From assembly GCA_023416695.1 (NCBI GenBank), contig JAEZGY010000062.1:90560-154559 (forward strand): a DNA stretch of 64,000 nt, read 5' to 3'. Below are positions 33,020 through 41,927 of this stretch, in pieces. Each line of letters begins with the position of its first letter. The stretch's first letter is position 1. The notes beneath the pieces were generated by a model. That model made no database searches and was not told the DNA's origin. It worked only from the letters and a program-made list of their open reading frames with translations. The position numbers were made by a program, and so were the translations under genes. This DNA is from Bacillota bacterium (GTDB taxonomy: Bacteria; Bacillota; Clostridia; Lachnospirales; Lachnospiraceae).

Positions 33020-33604
33020 CTATCCTTCATTTCGAAATAGAATTTCTCCTGTCTCTGTATCCATACTTTCAATGATGGCTAAGGACTCTAGTTGAATACC
33101 CGTAGCACGAATCAACTCTCCTCCTGTTTGAAATCCTTTCTCGATAGCGATTCCGATGCCTTCAATAGAAGCACCTGCATCCTGTACTAAAGTAATCAGT
33201 CCAATCAGTGCGCAACCATTGGCAAGAAAATCATCAATAATTAATACATGGTCATCCTTACTTAAAAACTTCTTAGAAACAATTACATCATAGGTCTTAC
33301 CATGGGTAAATGACTTAATCTGAGTAGTGTACATCTCTCCATCTAAATTAATACTTTGGGCCTTCTTAGCAAATACTACAGGCACATTAAAATGTCTAGC
33401 AACAATGCATGCTAATCCTATGCCGGATGCTTCAATGGTCAGAATCTTATTGATCTTCTTCTTTGCAAATAGGTGTTTAAACTCTTCCCCCATCTTTTCA
33501 AATAGCTCAATATCCATCTGGTGATTTAAAAAGCTATCCACTTTAAGTACATTACCGGATTTCACTACTCCATCTTTCTTGATTCTGTCTTCTAATAATT
33601 TCAT
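33020..33604 (-). CDS. xpt: Xanthine phosphoribosyltransferase
   Basis: A 194-residue purine phosphoribosyltransferase. The PRPP loop is HVLIIDDFLANGCAL (about residues 120-134), and the N-terminal MKLLEDRIKKDG and FLNHQMDIELFEKMG are Xpt hallmarks. It converts xanthine plus PRPP to XMP in purine salvage. AGAGGACAGAA precedes the ATG. Only 53 bases separate it from the upstream P-ATPase gene on the same strand, and no purine riboswitch is visible there, unlike Bacillus xpt. It either shares the ATPase transcript or has a promoter inside it. Confidence 0.95.
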   Translation of the reverse strand: MKLLEDRIKKDGVVKSGNVLKVDSFLNHQMDIELFEKMGEEFKHLFAKKKINKILTIEASGIGLACIVARHFNVPVVFAKKAQSINLDGEMYTTQIKSFTHGKTYDVIVSKKFLSKDDHVLIIDDFLANGCALIGLITLVQDAGASIEGIGIAIEKGFQTGGELIRATGIQLESLAIIESMDTETGEILFRNEG

Positions 33605-33657
33605 TTTCTGTCCTCTATTCGTACTAAAATAATATTACAAGGTTTATACAACAACCA

Positions 33658-36288
33658 TTATTCCTTTTCCAATCCAATCACTTTGGCTATTTCCAGTACA
33701 ATTAACGGAACCAGAGAAAGTCCAAGGGCTACTAAATATTGCTCAGCAGACAAACGAGCAAGACCGAATACTAAAGCAAACGGTTCAATAAATAAAATCA
33801 TTGCCACCAGTATTGTAGAAAGTAACGCTGCACCATTTAACATGTGATTGGAAAATGGGCCAATTTTAAATAACGACTTATTAGAGCGCATATTGAAGGA
33901 ATGAACCACCTGAGACATTGCAAGTACGATAAATGCCATTGTCCTTCCTTCCTTTAACACTGTGTCACTAGCTCCATGTACATGAAAACCACATCCATAG
34001 AAAAAGGCAAATAACGAAAGAATACCAAACATAACACCCTGTAAGACAATTCTAGTTCCAAGACCATGAGCAAAGATGCCTTCCTTCTTAGGTCTTGGTT
34101 TTCTATTCATAATATTAGGTTCTACTGCTTCCATTCCAAGGGCTACTGCTGGAAGGGAATCGGTAACTAAATTAATCCAAAGTAACTGCATAGATAACAA
34201 TGGTGTCTGTTGCCACAACAGCATTGCCACAAAGACGGTAATCACCTCACCAATGTTTGTGCCCAATAAAAAGCCAACCGTCTTGCGAATATTATCATAG
34301 ATACCACGGCCCTCTTTTACCGCATCTACAATAGTAGCAAAATTATCATCTGTTAAGGTCATGTCGGCTGCTCCCTTAGCCACATCTGTTCCTGTGATAC
34401 CCATAGCGCAACCAATATCTGCTGCCTTTAATGCAGGTGCATCGTTGACCCCATCACCAGTCATGGATACAATCTCCTCTTTAGATTGCCAAGCCTGAAC
34501 TATACGAATCTTGTCCTCCGGCGACACACGGGCATATACTGCAATACTACGTACCTGCTCATATAGCTCTTCATCAGACATAGCAGATAGCTCCTGTCCG
34601 GTGATAGCTTTATCACTCTCCGTAAGAATACCTAGCTGCTTTGCTATAGCAGATGCAGTGATAACATGGTCACCAGTAATCATAACTGGTTTGATTCCTG
34701 CCTTCCTACATACTTTAACAGCTTCCTTGGCTTCCTCTCTAGGAGGATCTATCATACCAACTAAGCCCATAAGAGTTAAGCCATACTCTAAGGAGTCACT
34801 GGTTATTGTATCTGGTAACTCATCAATTACCTTGTAGGCTACTGCTAGTACACGAAGTGCGTCCTTTCCAAGTTCCTCAGCAACCTTCTTGGCCTTTTCA
34901 ATATCTCCGTCAGTACATCTTCCTGCCAAAGTATCAATTCCACCCTTGGCAATGACAATCAACTTACCATCTATGTTATTTACCACGCTCATTAATTTAC
35001 GGTCTGAGTCGAATGGCACCTCAGCTACACGTGGATATCTGGTATTTAAATCTTCCTTCATAATTCCATTACGATAGGCAGCAAACACAATGCTTGTTTC
35101 CGTTGGGTCTCCAATATGCTTCTCTTCCCCTTTTTCAAAGGTAACAGAACCATCACAACAGAGGGTTGCATACTCTAAAAGTTTGCGAGTCTTATCATCA
35201 TTATTATCACTAATATCTACTACCTGATCTACGTCTACAGGATACGCTTTTAATAAGGTCATCTTATTCTGGGTCAGTGTTCCCGTCTTATCAGAGCAAA
35301 TAATAGATGCACTTCCTAAGGTCTCTACTGCTGGAAGACTCTTGATAATGGCATTTTTCTTAACCATTCTCTGTACACCAATGGATAAGACTATGGTTAC
35401 GATAGCTGGAAGCCCCTCTGGAATCGCAGAAACTGCAAGGGAAACACTGGTCATAAAGATTTCAACTAATTTTAAATCTGCTAAAAATCCAATGATAAAA
35501 ATAATAACGCAAATTCCTACTGCTAAAATTCCTAAGTATTTACCTAGAGTAGAAAGCTTTTGCTGCAGTGGTGTCGCTACATCCTCAGCCTGCTCTAAGA
35601 GATTTGCAATCTTACCCATCTCCGTATTCATTCCAGTACCAGTAACAATAGCTTTTCCACGTCCGTAGGTAATACTGCACCCAGAATACACCATATTGTT
35701 ACGATCCCCGATAGGAGCATTCTCTTCCACCTGGACTTCTGCCTCTTTTTCGGAAGGAAGGGATTCTCCAGTTAGTGCAGACTCCTCTGATTTCAAGCTA
35801 GCTGATTCTAATAACCTTGCATCTGCTGGCACATAGTCTCCTGCCTCTAACAAAACAATATCTCCTGGTACTAAAAGAGCTGCATCTATTATTTCCTCTA
35901 CCCCATTACGAAGTACTCTTGCATGAGGAGCAGATAATTTCTTTAAGGCATCCAATGCTTTTCTAGCTTTGCTTTCTTGAGCAACTCCCATAATAGCATT
36001 AATTACCACTATCAATACGATTAACAGTGGCTCGAAGAACTCCATCTTGTCATGTCCATTGAGGGCTACCACGAAGGAAATGACAGCTGCTGCCAAAAGT
36101 ATAAGAATCATTACGTCCTTAAATTGCTCCAAAAAACGAACCATTATGGACTTTGGCTTCTTGGCTGTCAACTTATTGACCCCAAATTTCTCTTGTCTTT
36201 CTATAACCTCGTCGGATGATAAGCCTTTACTCTCATCTACCTGAAGCTCTTGTAATACCTGTTCTTTGCTACGACTATAAGGTATCAC
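33658..36288 (-). CDS. Calcium-type P-type ATPase (cation-transporting)
   Basis: About 876 residues from a GTG at 36288, which has GGAGG seven bases upstream; ATGs further upstream lack a site. P2A-type ATPase: N-terminal cytoplasmic cation-ATPase domain, TGES actuator motif (LTGESLPSEKE), phosphorylation motif CSDKTGTLTQNKMT near residue 328, hinge MTGDGVNDAPALK near 612, and ten hydrophobic segments (four before and six after the catalytic loop). The ion-site segment AIPEGLPA in TM4 and NLVTDSLPA in TM6 fit calcium or manganese transport. It would export Ca2+ from the cytoplasm. Gene stands before xpt. Confidence 0.93.
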   Translation of the reverse strand: MIPYSRSKEQVLQELQVDESKGLSSDEVIERQEKFGVNKLTAKKPKSIMVRFLEQFKDVMILILLAAAVISFVVALNGHDKMEFFEPLLIVLIVVINAIMGVAQESKARKALDALKKLSAPHARVLRNGVEEIIDAALLVPGDIVLLEAGDYVPADARLLESASLKSEESALTGESLPSEKEAEVQVEENAPIGDRNNMVYSGCSITYGRGKAIVTGTGMNTEMGKIANLLEQAEDVATPLQQKLSTLGKYLGILAVGICVIIFIIGFLADLKLVEIFMTSVSLAVSAIPEGLPAIVTIVLSIGVQRMVKKNAIIKSLPAVETLGSASIICSDKTGTLTQNKMTLLKAYPVDVDQVVDISDNNDDKTRKLLEYATLCCDGSVTFEKGEEKHIGDPTETSIVFAAYRNGIMKEDLNTRYPRVAEVPFDSDRKLMSVVNNIDGKLIVIAKGGIDTLAGRCTDGDIEKAKKVAEELGKDALRVLAVAYKVIDELPDTITSDSLEYGLTLMGLVGMIDPPREEAKEAVKVCRKAGIKPVMITGDHVITASAIAKQLGILTESDKAITGQELSAMSDEELYEQVRSIAVYARVSPEDKIRIVQAWQSKEEIVSMTGDGVNDAPALKAADIGCAMGITGTDVAKGAADMTLTDDNFATIVDAVKEGRGIYDNIRKTVGFLLGTNIGEVITVFVAMLLWQQTPLLSMQLLWINLVTDSLPAVALGMEAVEPNIMNRKPRPKKEGIFAHGLGTRIVLQGVMFGILSLFAFFYGCGFHVHGASDTVLKEGRTMAFIVLAMSQVVHSFNMRSNKSLFKIGPFSNHMLNGAALLSTILVAMILFIEPFALVFGLARLSAEQYLVALGLSLVPLIVLEIAKVIGLEKE

Positions 36289-36341
36289 CAAAACACCTCC
36301 CATTTTATATTTTAGGAGCATAGCTCCATACTATACTTTCT

Positions 36342-37022
36342 TTAAATTCTTATCTCCACTTTATCATTGATTTGAACATAATCTGGCTCTACTAAACAAT
36401 CATAGGCTAGAATCTTTACACCTGTCTCATGAGCCAAACGAAGAGCATCTCCAAAGGCTTTATGTGTCATATCATTAGGAGTGAAATACTGCACTCCTCT
36501 CATCTGAATCACAAATAATAAATAGCACTCATACCCCTGTTTTTTTGCCTCTATTAACTCCATAATGTGCTTGACCCCACGTTCAGTAGGGGCATCAGGA
36601 AATCGTACTATTCCATTCTCCTCTAAGGTAACTCCCTTAACCTCCATAAAGATTCGATGTTCCTTCGTTTCCATATAGAAATCAAACCTAGAATCACCGA
36701 ATGTGGTCTCTGGTTTTAGCAGAGTAATTTCACCAAATGGCTTCTTCTCCTGCACCCACTCCTTCACTAACTTGTTGGGTGCTTGGGAGTCCATATTTAT
36801 TATCTTACCCTTTTTATCTACAGCAATGAGGCTGTATTTGGTCTTGCGCTTTACATCTGAGTGAACCTCGACATAGACAATTACACCTGGAATCAACAGC
36901 TCTCTACATCGTCCTGTATTCTTTACATGACAAAGCTCTGTGGTTCCATGTATCTGTATATTTGCTATAAATCGGTTTGGGCGACTTAAAAATACTGCTT
37001 TTTCAATGCTTCTATATTTCAA
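36342..37022 (-). CDS. sfsA: SfsA family protein (TTG start)
   Basis: A 226-residue SfsA (sugar fermentation stimulation) protein. TTG at 37022 follows GGAGG by seven bases. Family marks are NTGRCRELLIPG near residue 36, FDFYMETKEHRIFMEVKGVT near 113 (nuclease-like D/E-x-K core) and FPDAPTERGVKH near 138. It is a proposed nuclease-like DNA-binding protein with unproven role; its name comes from E. coli maltose regulation. Monocistronic, divergent from a LysR gene. Confidence 0.94.
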   Translation of the reverse strand: MKYRSIEKAVFLSRPNRFIANIQIHGTTELCHVKNTGRCRELLIPGVIVYVEVHSDVKRKTKYSLIAVDKKGKIINMDSQAPNKLVKEWVQEKKPFGEITLLKPETTFGDSRFDFYMETKEHRIFMEVKGVTLEENGIVRFPDAPTERGVKHIMELIEAKKQGYECYLLFVIQMRGVQYFTPNDMTHKAFGDALRLAHETGVKILAYDCLVEPDYVQINDKVEIRI

Positions 37023-37152
37023 AAAACTGCCTCCTACTATGGTCTTTCCTTATATGTCATCAGTCCTATATTACCTAGGTTTTACTTTTTTGTCAATTAA
37101 TGTTTCATTAGGAAATAGGTGTCTTTTTCCTAACTATGGAAACAATCTACTA

Positions 37153-37182
37153 TTGAGTTTAGAACGGCTTTTCCCTTATAAT
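37153..37182 (+). promoter_or_regulatory. Promoter of LysR gene
   Basis: TTGAGT (37153-37158), 18-base spacer, TATAAT (37177-37182), about 50 bases before the start. Confidence 0.6.
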
Positions 37183-37233
37183 ATAGTTTCGAATTCTGAA
37201 AACTAATTTTACACATAAAGATAGGTGAATAAT

Positions 37234-38130
37234 ATGTTAGATTATAGAATGGAGACTTTTTTAACCTTATGTAAAGAACGTAATTACAGTAAAGCTGCAA
37301 AGAAGCTTTGTATCACTCAACCTGCCATTACACAACATATTCAACATTTAGAACGTTACTATGATACTAAACTATTTGAATATAGTAACAAACAAGTAAA
37401 TCTCACAGAACAGGGAAGAATACTAGAGCGGTATGCACTAGGAATGAATTTTTCAACCCAGCAAGTACATGAAGTGATTTCCCAGAGCAAGGGAGGGCCT
37501 ATTAAACTACATATTGGCGCAACACCAATCATTGAGGAACTCCTAATGCCTAAGGTACTGGAAAGACTTATTATCAATGTGCCAGAACTTCGTTTGATTT
37601 ACGATACCAGAAATACAAAAGAGCTACTAGAGGGACTTAAGAAAGGAACCTATTCCTGTGTTTACTTAGAAGGTCCTTTTAAAAAGGATGAGTATGAATA
37701 TCGCTTACTAGGAACAGATGAAATCATACCAGTGAGTGGAACACCTATGAATATCTCTAGTCCCTCAGACTTGCTCTCCTCTACACTAATTTGTAGAGAG
37801 ACGGGTTCTGGACTAAGAAAGGCTACGGATGATCTTCTATATCATAACGGGATAACTGTAGATGATTTTAAAAATCATGTAGAAGTAAATAACATGATGG
37901 TAATGAAGCACTTAATTAAAACCAATACTGGCATAGGCTTTGTATATAAATCTTATGTTCAAAAAGAACTGGAAGAAGGGACCTTACATCGAATCCCACT
38001 AAACTTGACCACTACACAGGAATTCAATTTTGTAGTACTAAAGGAATGTCTATTTCTAGATTTATATATTAATCTATACAACTTTTCTAAAAGAATTGCC
38101 GATAACCTCAAGGAAAAGGGATCGCTCTAA
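37234..38130 (+). CDS. LysR family transcriptional regulator
   Basis: About 298 residues from the ATG at 37234 (AGGTG six bases upstream). N-terminal HTH: MTFL-like opening, then ERNYSKAAKKLCITQPAITQ at residues 16-35 and HLERYYDTKLFEYSNKQVNL. The remaining 200 residues are the periplasmic-binding-like effector domain. Divergent from sfsA and convergent with a NatAB-like exporter; neither is an obvious target. Effector unknown. Ends in a terminator overlapping the stop codon. Confidence 0.93.
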   Translation: MLDYRMETFLTLCKERNYSKAAKKLCITQPAITQHIQHLERYYDTKLFEYSNKQVNLTEQGRILERYALGMNFSTQQVHEVISQSKGGPIKLHIGATPIIEELLMPKVLERLIINVPELRLIYDTRNTKELLEGLKKGTYSCVYLEGPFKKDEYEYRLLGTDEIIPVSGTPMNISSPSDLLSSTLICRETGSGLRKATDDLLYHNGITVDDFKNHVEVNNMMVMKHLIKTNTGIGFVYKSYVQKELEEGTLHRIPLNLTTTQEFNFVVLKECLFLDLYINLYNFSKRIADNLKEKGSL

Positions 38131-38145
38131 GCGACCCCTTCTTTT
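38117..38145 (+). terminator. Intrinsic terminator of LysR gene
   Basis: TCGCT/AGCGA with GGG/CCC extension (stem interrupted by one mismatch) and TTCTTTTGTC after it. The stop codon TAA lies in the hairpin loop. Confidence 0.75.
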
Positions 38146-38147
38146 GT

Positions 38148-39395
38148 CTATTCTTTTCCTTTTACAATTTTCTTTAATACTGCTGTAAGCTTTAATGGAT
38201 TTCCATAGTGTAGTGTACCCATACGATAGATCTTAGCTCCTAATACACCGGAGGCAACTGACGTAACGATTAGAAGTAATAAAGATATGATGATTTCTAC
38301 CACAGCTACACTACCCATAGCCACTCGAATTACCATACAATACATAGAGGTAAATGGAATATATGAGCACACTTTAACCAACATACTGTCTGGAGTAGTC
38401 ATTCCAAAGATTGCGATAAAAAAGCCAATCATAAACACCATGGTTACAGGTCCAATGGATTTACTAATATCCTCTGTCTTTGATACCAATGCACCTAAGG
38501 CAGCATATAAAAAGCTATAGAACAAGAAGCCAATCACCATAAATAAGAAGAAGGTAATAAGCACTTCCACTGGGATATTAAAGACTGGGTCTAACATACC
38601 GCCCCAAGCATCTCGATTAAAATGATAACTGGTAACTCCACCAATTAAAATAACACCTACTTGAAGGAAGCTTGCAATTACGCCGGCAAATACCTTTCCA
38701 AAAATCAGAGCTGTAGGTTTTGCACTGGTCACTAATACTTCAATGGCACGATTGCTCTTCTCAGCTGTGACACTTGTAGCAATCAATTGACCATACAGGA
38801 TAATAACAAAGTAAATTAGCATTACTAAGATATAAGTATAGGCATAGTTACCTACGCTATCCTTTCCTAGGATAACCTGATTGGCAACGATCTCTGTATT
38901 AATCACCTTTTCCATGGCTGCACTATCAATGCCTTTCTCTTCCATGTAATTAAAGCGATAATAATAGCTTAAGATACCACTAAACATCTCCTTATTGGAG
39001 TCATTCATGCCTCTATTATTCACAACATAGGAAAACTCTGTTGGAGACTTGATTACAAAACCACCCACGGCCTTCTCTGAGGTTACTTGAGAATTAACCT
39101 CCTCTTCAGAAGATAAAAGTTTCCAATGGTACCCTCCATACTGAGTCTGAAGATACTCTGTATCATTAATAATACCTGCTCCATCATAAATAACTAAGGA
39201 ATCTAAATCTTCTAGTTTAACACTCTCTTGGTTACTATCCTTAGAAGAGTCATCCCCTTTTACAGCACTAATAATAGTTGGCAAACAAAGCCCGACTACT
39301 ATCAGTATCGTAAAAAGTATTGTGGTAACGAAATAGCTTTTATTTCTAAAATAATTAGTTAATTCAAAATTCAGTACTTTCTTTATCTGGTTCAT
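38148..39395 (-). CDS. ABC-2 type transporter permease (NatB/YhaP-like)
   Basis: A 415-residue membrane subunit. One hydrophobic segment near residues 24-44, an extracytoplasmic domain of about 140 residues, and five or six segments from about 180 onward, in the ABC-2 pattern typical of NatB exporters (NatAB exports sodium in Bacillus). Its start overlaps the ATPase gene's stop by four bases. Function as sodium or antibiotic exporter is inferred from family only. Confidence 0.88.
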   Translation of the reverse strand: MNQIKKVLNFELTNYFRNKSYFVTTILFTILIVVGLCLPTIISAVKGDDSSKDSNQESVKLEDLDSLVIYDGAGIINDTEYLQTQYGGYHWKLLSSEEEVNSQVTSEKAVGGFVIKSPTEFSYVVNNRGMNDSNKEMFSGILSYYYRFNYMEEKGIDSAAMEKVINTEIVANQVILGKDSVGNYAYTYILVMLIYFVIILYGQLIATSVTAEKSNRAIEVLVTSAKPTALIFGKVFAGVIASFLQVGVILIGGVTSYHFNRDAWGGMLDPVFNIPVEVLITFFLFMVIGFLFYSFLYAALGALVSKTEDISKSIGPVTMVFMIGFFIAIFGMTTPDSMLVKVCSYIPFTSMYCMVIRVAMGSVAVVEIIISLLLLIVTSVASGVLGAKIYRMGTLHYGNPLKLTAVLKKIVKGKE

Positions 39396-40309
39396 TCTGT
39401 ATCACCTGCTTTCAACACAAAGATATCCGTTAAGGTTGGTTCATAAATACCGAAATGCTCAATATCTACGTCACTCTTTATCAACGCTTCCATTAACGCC
39501 TTCTTTGTAACACCGGTTAACAGGTTCAACACAAGGAACTCTTTCTTTTCTTTATATACATGACAATAATCCCTAAAGTCATTGTCGATGAGGGTGATCA
39601 ATTCTTCGTTTGTATAATTAGAAGCACTTAAGACGAGACGATTCTTCCCATACTCTTTCTTAATCTCCTTTAAATCCCCTTCTAAGACAACATCTCCATG
39701 ATTAATAATTACAATATCATTACAGAACTCTTCTACATAACCCATCTGGTGGCTGGAGAAGATAACTAATTTACCATCTTCAATTAATTCATTAATGACA
39801 TCTTTTAAGATCTGAGAGTTCACTGGGTCCAATCCACTAAAAGGTTCATCTAGTATTACGATATCTGGATTACAGACTATTGTCTGTGCCAATTGTACCT
39901 TCTGCTGATTACCCTTGGATAAGGTGTCTAGATTACGGTTCTCATACTCTGCTACCCCTAAACGCTCTAGCCATTTATGTGCATTCTTTTTAGCTTCCTT
40001 CTTAGATAACCCCCGAAGTCCTGCAAGAAATACCAACTGTTCTAGCACCTTCTTCTTGGGATATAATCCTCTTTCTTCTGGTAGATAGCCGATCTGACAC
40101 TTACTTGGGTCAAATGGCTTTCCATCTAAACATATGGTTCCACTGTTGGCTTTAAACACATCCATTAGGATACGGATAGTAGTTGTCTTACCAGCACCAT
40201 TTCTTCCTAATAGACCAAGTGCTTTCCCACTTTCCACACGAAATGAAATACCATGAAGCACTTCAGTTTCTCCAAATGTTTTATGTACATCCTTGACTTC
40301 TAAAAACAT
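39392..40309 (-). CDS. ABC transporter ATPase (NatA-like)
   Basis: A 305-residue ATPase: Walker A GRNGAGKTTT near residue 36, signature LSKGNQQKVQ, Walker B IVILDEPFSGLDP near 150 and the H-loop SSHQMGYVEEF. The C-terminal 80 residues are the DUF4162-like extension usual in this group (VLSASNYTNEELI and HFGIYEPTLTDIF). Paired with the ABC-2 permease by a four-base overlap. AAGGAG and AAAGGG precede the ATG; a consensus promoter lies 36 bases further up. Confidence 0.92.
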   Translation of the reverse strand: MFLEVKDVHKTFGETEVLHGISFRVESGKALGLLGRNGAGKTTTIRILMDVFKANSGTICLDGKPFDPSKCQIGYLPEERGLYPKKKVLEQLVFLAGLRGLSKKEAKKNAHKWLERLGVAEYENRNLDTLSKGNQQKVQLAQTIVCNPDIVILDEPFSGLDPVNSQILKDVINELIEDGKLVIFSSHQMGYVEEFCNDIVIINHGDVVLEGDLKEIKKEYGKNRLVLSASNYTNEELITLIDNDFRDYCHVYKEKKEFLVLNLLTGVTKKALMEALIKSDVDIEHFGIYEPTLTDIFVLKAGDTE

Positions 40310-40344
40310 TCCCTTTTCTCCTTCCCTAAAGCAATGGTATCCTC

Positions 40345-40374
40345 ATTATAGGGCAAAAAAATTAAGGAAGTCAA
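40345..40374 (-). promoter_or_regulatory. Promoter of the NatAB-like pair
   Basis: TTGACT (40369-40374), 18-base spacer, TATAAT (40345-40350) on the minus strand, 36 bases before the ATPase start. Confidence 0.75.
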
Positions 40375-40395
40375 TATCTGTATATTATATTTTCA

Positions 40396-40839
40396 TTAAG
40401 ATAATTGCTGTACTTGGATTCCTCTTGATTTGACAGCAGTGGAAAATACAATCTGAGTAGAAGTATTTCCAAACTTCTGAAGCTGTCCAATAAAGGAGTC
40501 AAGTTCCATTGTACTAGGGAATGCAACCTTAATTAACATAGAATAGCTCCCTGTAACACAGTTGCATTCTAACACGTTGGGACAATTTTCTATAAATGGG
40601 TAAAACGTACTTTTTTGTTTTGGAGGCATTTCAAGATTAATAAATGCTGTAATGTGGAATCCTAATTTTAATAAATCTACCTCAGCCTGATAGCCTTTTA
40701 TATACCCTTCCTTCTCTAAACGTTCGATTCTAGAGGAGACTGCTGGTGAGGACAAGTATACCTGCTCTGCAAGTTGCTTTAATGAGTATCTAGCATTTTC
40801 CTGTAATAATGCCATAATTTTCATATCAATTTTATCCAT
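40396..40839 (-). CDS. Lrp/AsnC family transcriptional regulator
   Basis: About 147 residues from the ATG at 40839 (AAGGA eight bases upstream). HTH: YSLKQLAEQVYLSSPAVSSR, then the RAM ligand domain: GFHITAFINLE, then the NVLECNCVTGSYSMLIKV strand that frames the amino-acid site. Binds an amino acid or related metabolite. The gene faces the NatAB-like pair but is separated from it by an intergenic promoter. Its leader contains an intrinsic-terminator-like hairpin. Confidence 0.92.
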   Translation of the reverse strand: MDKIDMKIMALLQENARYSLKQLAEQVYLSSPAVSSRIERLEKEGYIKGYQAEVDLLKLGFHITAFINLEMPPKQKSTFYPFIENCPNVLECNCVTGSYSMLIKVAFPSTMELDSFIGQLQKFGNTSTQIVFSTAVKSRGIQVQQLS

Positions 40840-40908
40840 TACTATCATCCTTTCTTAATTTTGCAAAGCGAATTGTATTGGAATATGCTAAAATTTTTTC
40901 TCTAAATC

Positions 40909-40946
40909 CAAAAAAAGCGGAGCATATGCCCTATACATATGCTCCG
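40909..40946 (-). terminator. Leader terminator ahead of the Lrp-like gene
   Basis: CGGAGCATATG (40918-40928) pairs with CATATGCTCCG (40936-40946), loop of seven, followed on the minus strand by C and seven T. It lies between an upstream promoter and the Lrp-like start at 40839, i.e. inside the leader; no gene on this strand ends above it. Either an attenuator or the end of a ~60-nt RNA. Confidence 0.8.
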
Positions 40947-40973
40947 TTGCATTGTTTGAATTATTATGGGAAC

Positions 40974-41002
40974 ATTATAACTTTATTTTTCCAAATACAC
41001 AA
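40974..41002 (-). promoter_or_regulatory. Promoter above the leader terminator
   Basis: TTGTGT (40997-41002), 17-base spacer, TATAAT (40974-40979) on the minus strand; start expected near 40967. The remaining part of 40840-41201 holds only this, the hairpin and a plus-strand promoter. Confidence 0.6.
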
Positions 41003-41142
41003 GCACTTTTTTTAATTATTTTAACTAATTTTGGTAATTCGCATTATAATGTTAACATAATGGCTTATGCTTATAAACTTTGGTATTTAAGGAAGATTGT
41101 TTCCGTAAATCTTAAACCTTTCTTAAAGTTATAGTTCCATGG

Positions 41143-41171
41143 TTGCGTGTGTAAAATCTCTGTGCTATAAT
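41143..41171 (+). promoter_or_regulatory. Promoter of PAP2 gene
   Basis: TTGCGT (41143-41148), 17-base spacer, TATAAT (41166-41171), about 31 bases before the ATG. Confidence 0.7.
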
Positions 41172-41201
41172 CCAACGTGAGATTAGAAAGGTAGGATAAT
41201 T

Positions 41202-41876
41202 ATGAAGGAGTTTGTAAAAAAATATAAGCATGCCTGGGTATTGTTATATTTCTTTATATACATGCCTTGGTTTCTCATACTGGAATCTAAGGTGGTTACT
41301 GACTACACTGTAGTTACCATAGATTTAGATAAGTGGATTCCCTTTAACGAATTTTTTGTGATTCCATATCTGCTTTGGTTTGTCTATATTGCCGCTATCA
41401 TTACCTTTTTCTTTTTTACTTCGAAAACAGATTTCTATAAATGCTGTGGCTTCTTATTTGTAGGCATGACCATTTGCCTGATGATCTATTCTATTTGGCC
41501 AAATGGACAGAATTTAAGACCAACATCATTTGCAAGGGATAATATACTAGTAGATATTGCAAAAGCTTTATATACCGCAGACACATCGACCAACGTCTGT
41601 CCAAGTATCCACGCTTTTAACTCCATTGGAGCCCACATTGCTTTAAGTAAATGTGAACGACTGCGCTCCCATAGATGGGTGGTTACCTCTTCTTTCGTAC
41701 TCATGGTCCTAATCTGTCTGTCAACCATGTTCCTAAAGCAACATTCTGCTTTTGATGTAATCTGTTCCATCTTACTTAGTGGTTTTATGTATGTTTTAGT
41801 ATACAAAGTAGATTATAACAAGATTACTGCTATCATAAGAGAAAAACGAAAGGTTCGTTCGGACCTACGTGCATAA
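41202..41876 (+). CDS. PAP2-type membrane phosphatase with unusual motif
   Basis: A 224-residue membrane protein with six hydrophobic segments. Phosphatase motif 2 reads CPSIHAFNSIGAH near residue 135 (the usual PSGH has Ile in place of Gly), and motif 3 is KQHSAFDVI near 180 with the histidine and aspartate. Motif 1 (KxxxxxxRP) is not obvious. This pattern is closer to inositol-phosphoceramide-synthase/PAP2-like enzymes than to undecaprenyl phosphatases. It likely acts on lipid phosphates; no direct substrate evidence. GAAAGGTAGG precedes the ATG. Confidence 0.82.
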   Translation: MKEFVKKYKHAWVLLYFFIYMPWFLILESKVVTDYTVVTIDLDKWIPFNEFFVIPYLLWFVYIAAIITFFFFTSKTDFYKCCGFLFVGMTICLMIYSIWPNGQNLRPTSFARDNILVDIAKALYTADTSTNVCPSIHAFNSIGAHIALSKCERLRSHRWVVTSSFVLMVLICLSTMFLKQHSAFDVICSILLSGFMYVLVYKVDYNKITAIIREKRKVRSDLRA

Positions 41877-41884
41877 TTTAAATA

Positions 41885-41922
41885 GGCTCAGTTCCTCTGT
41901 TTTACTTACATAGGACTGAGCC
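41885..41922. terminator. Bidirectional terminator (PAP2 / nucleoside phosphorylase)
   Basis: GGCTCAGTTCCT pairs with AGGACTGAGCC; flanked by AT-rich ends. Convergent genes end on both sides. Confidence 0.8.
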
Positions 41923-41927
41923 ATTAT

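Noticed and set aside
40952..41134. Plus-strand 60-codon frame
   Set aside because: AT-rich, no ribosome site, overlaps the promoter and leader region of the Lrp-like gene on the other strand.
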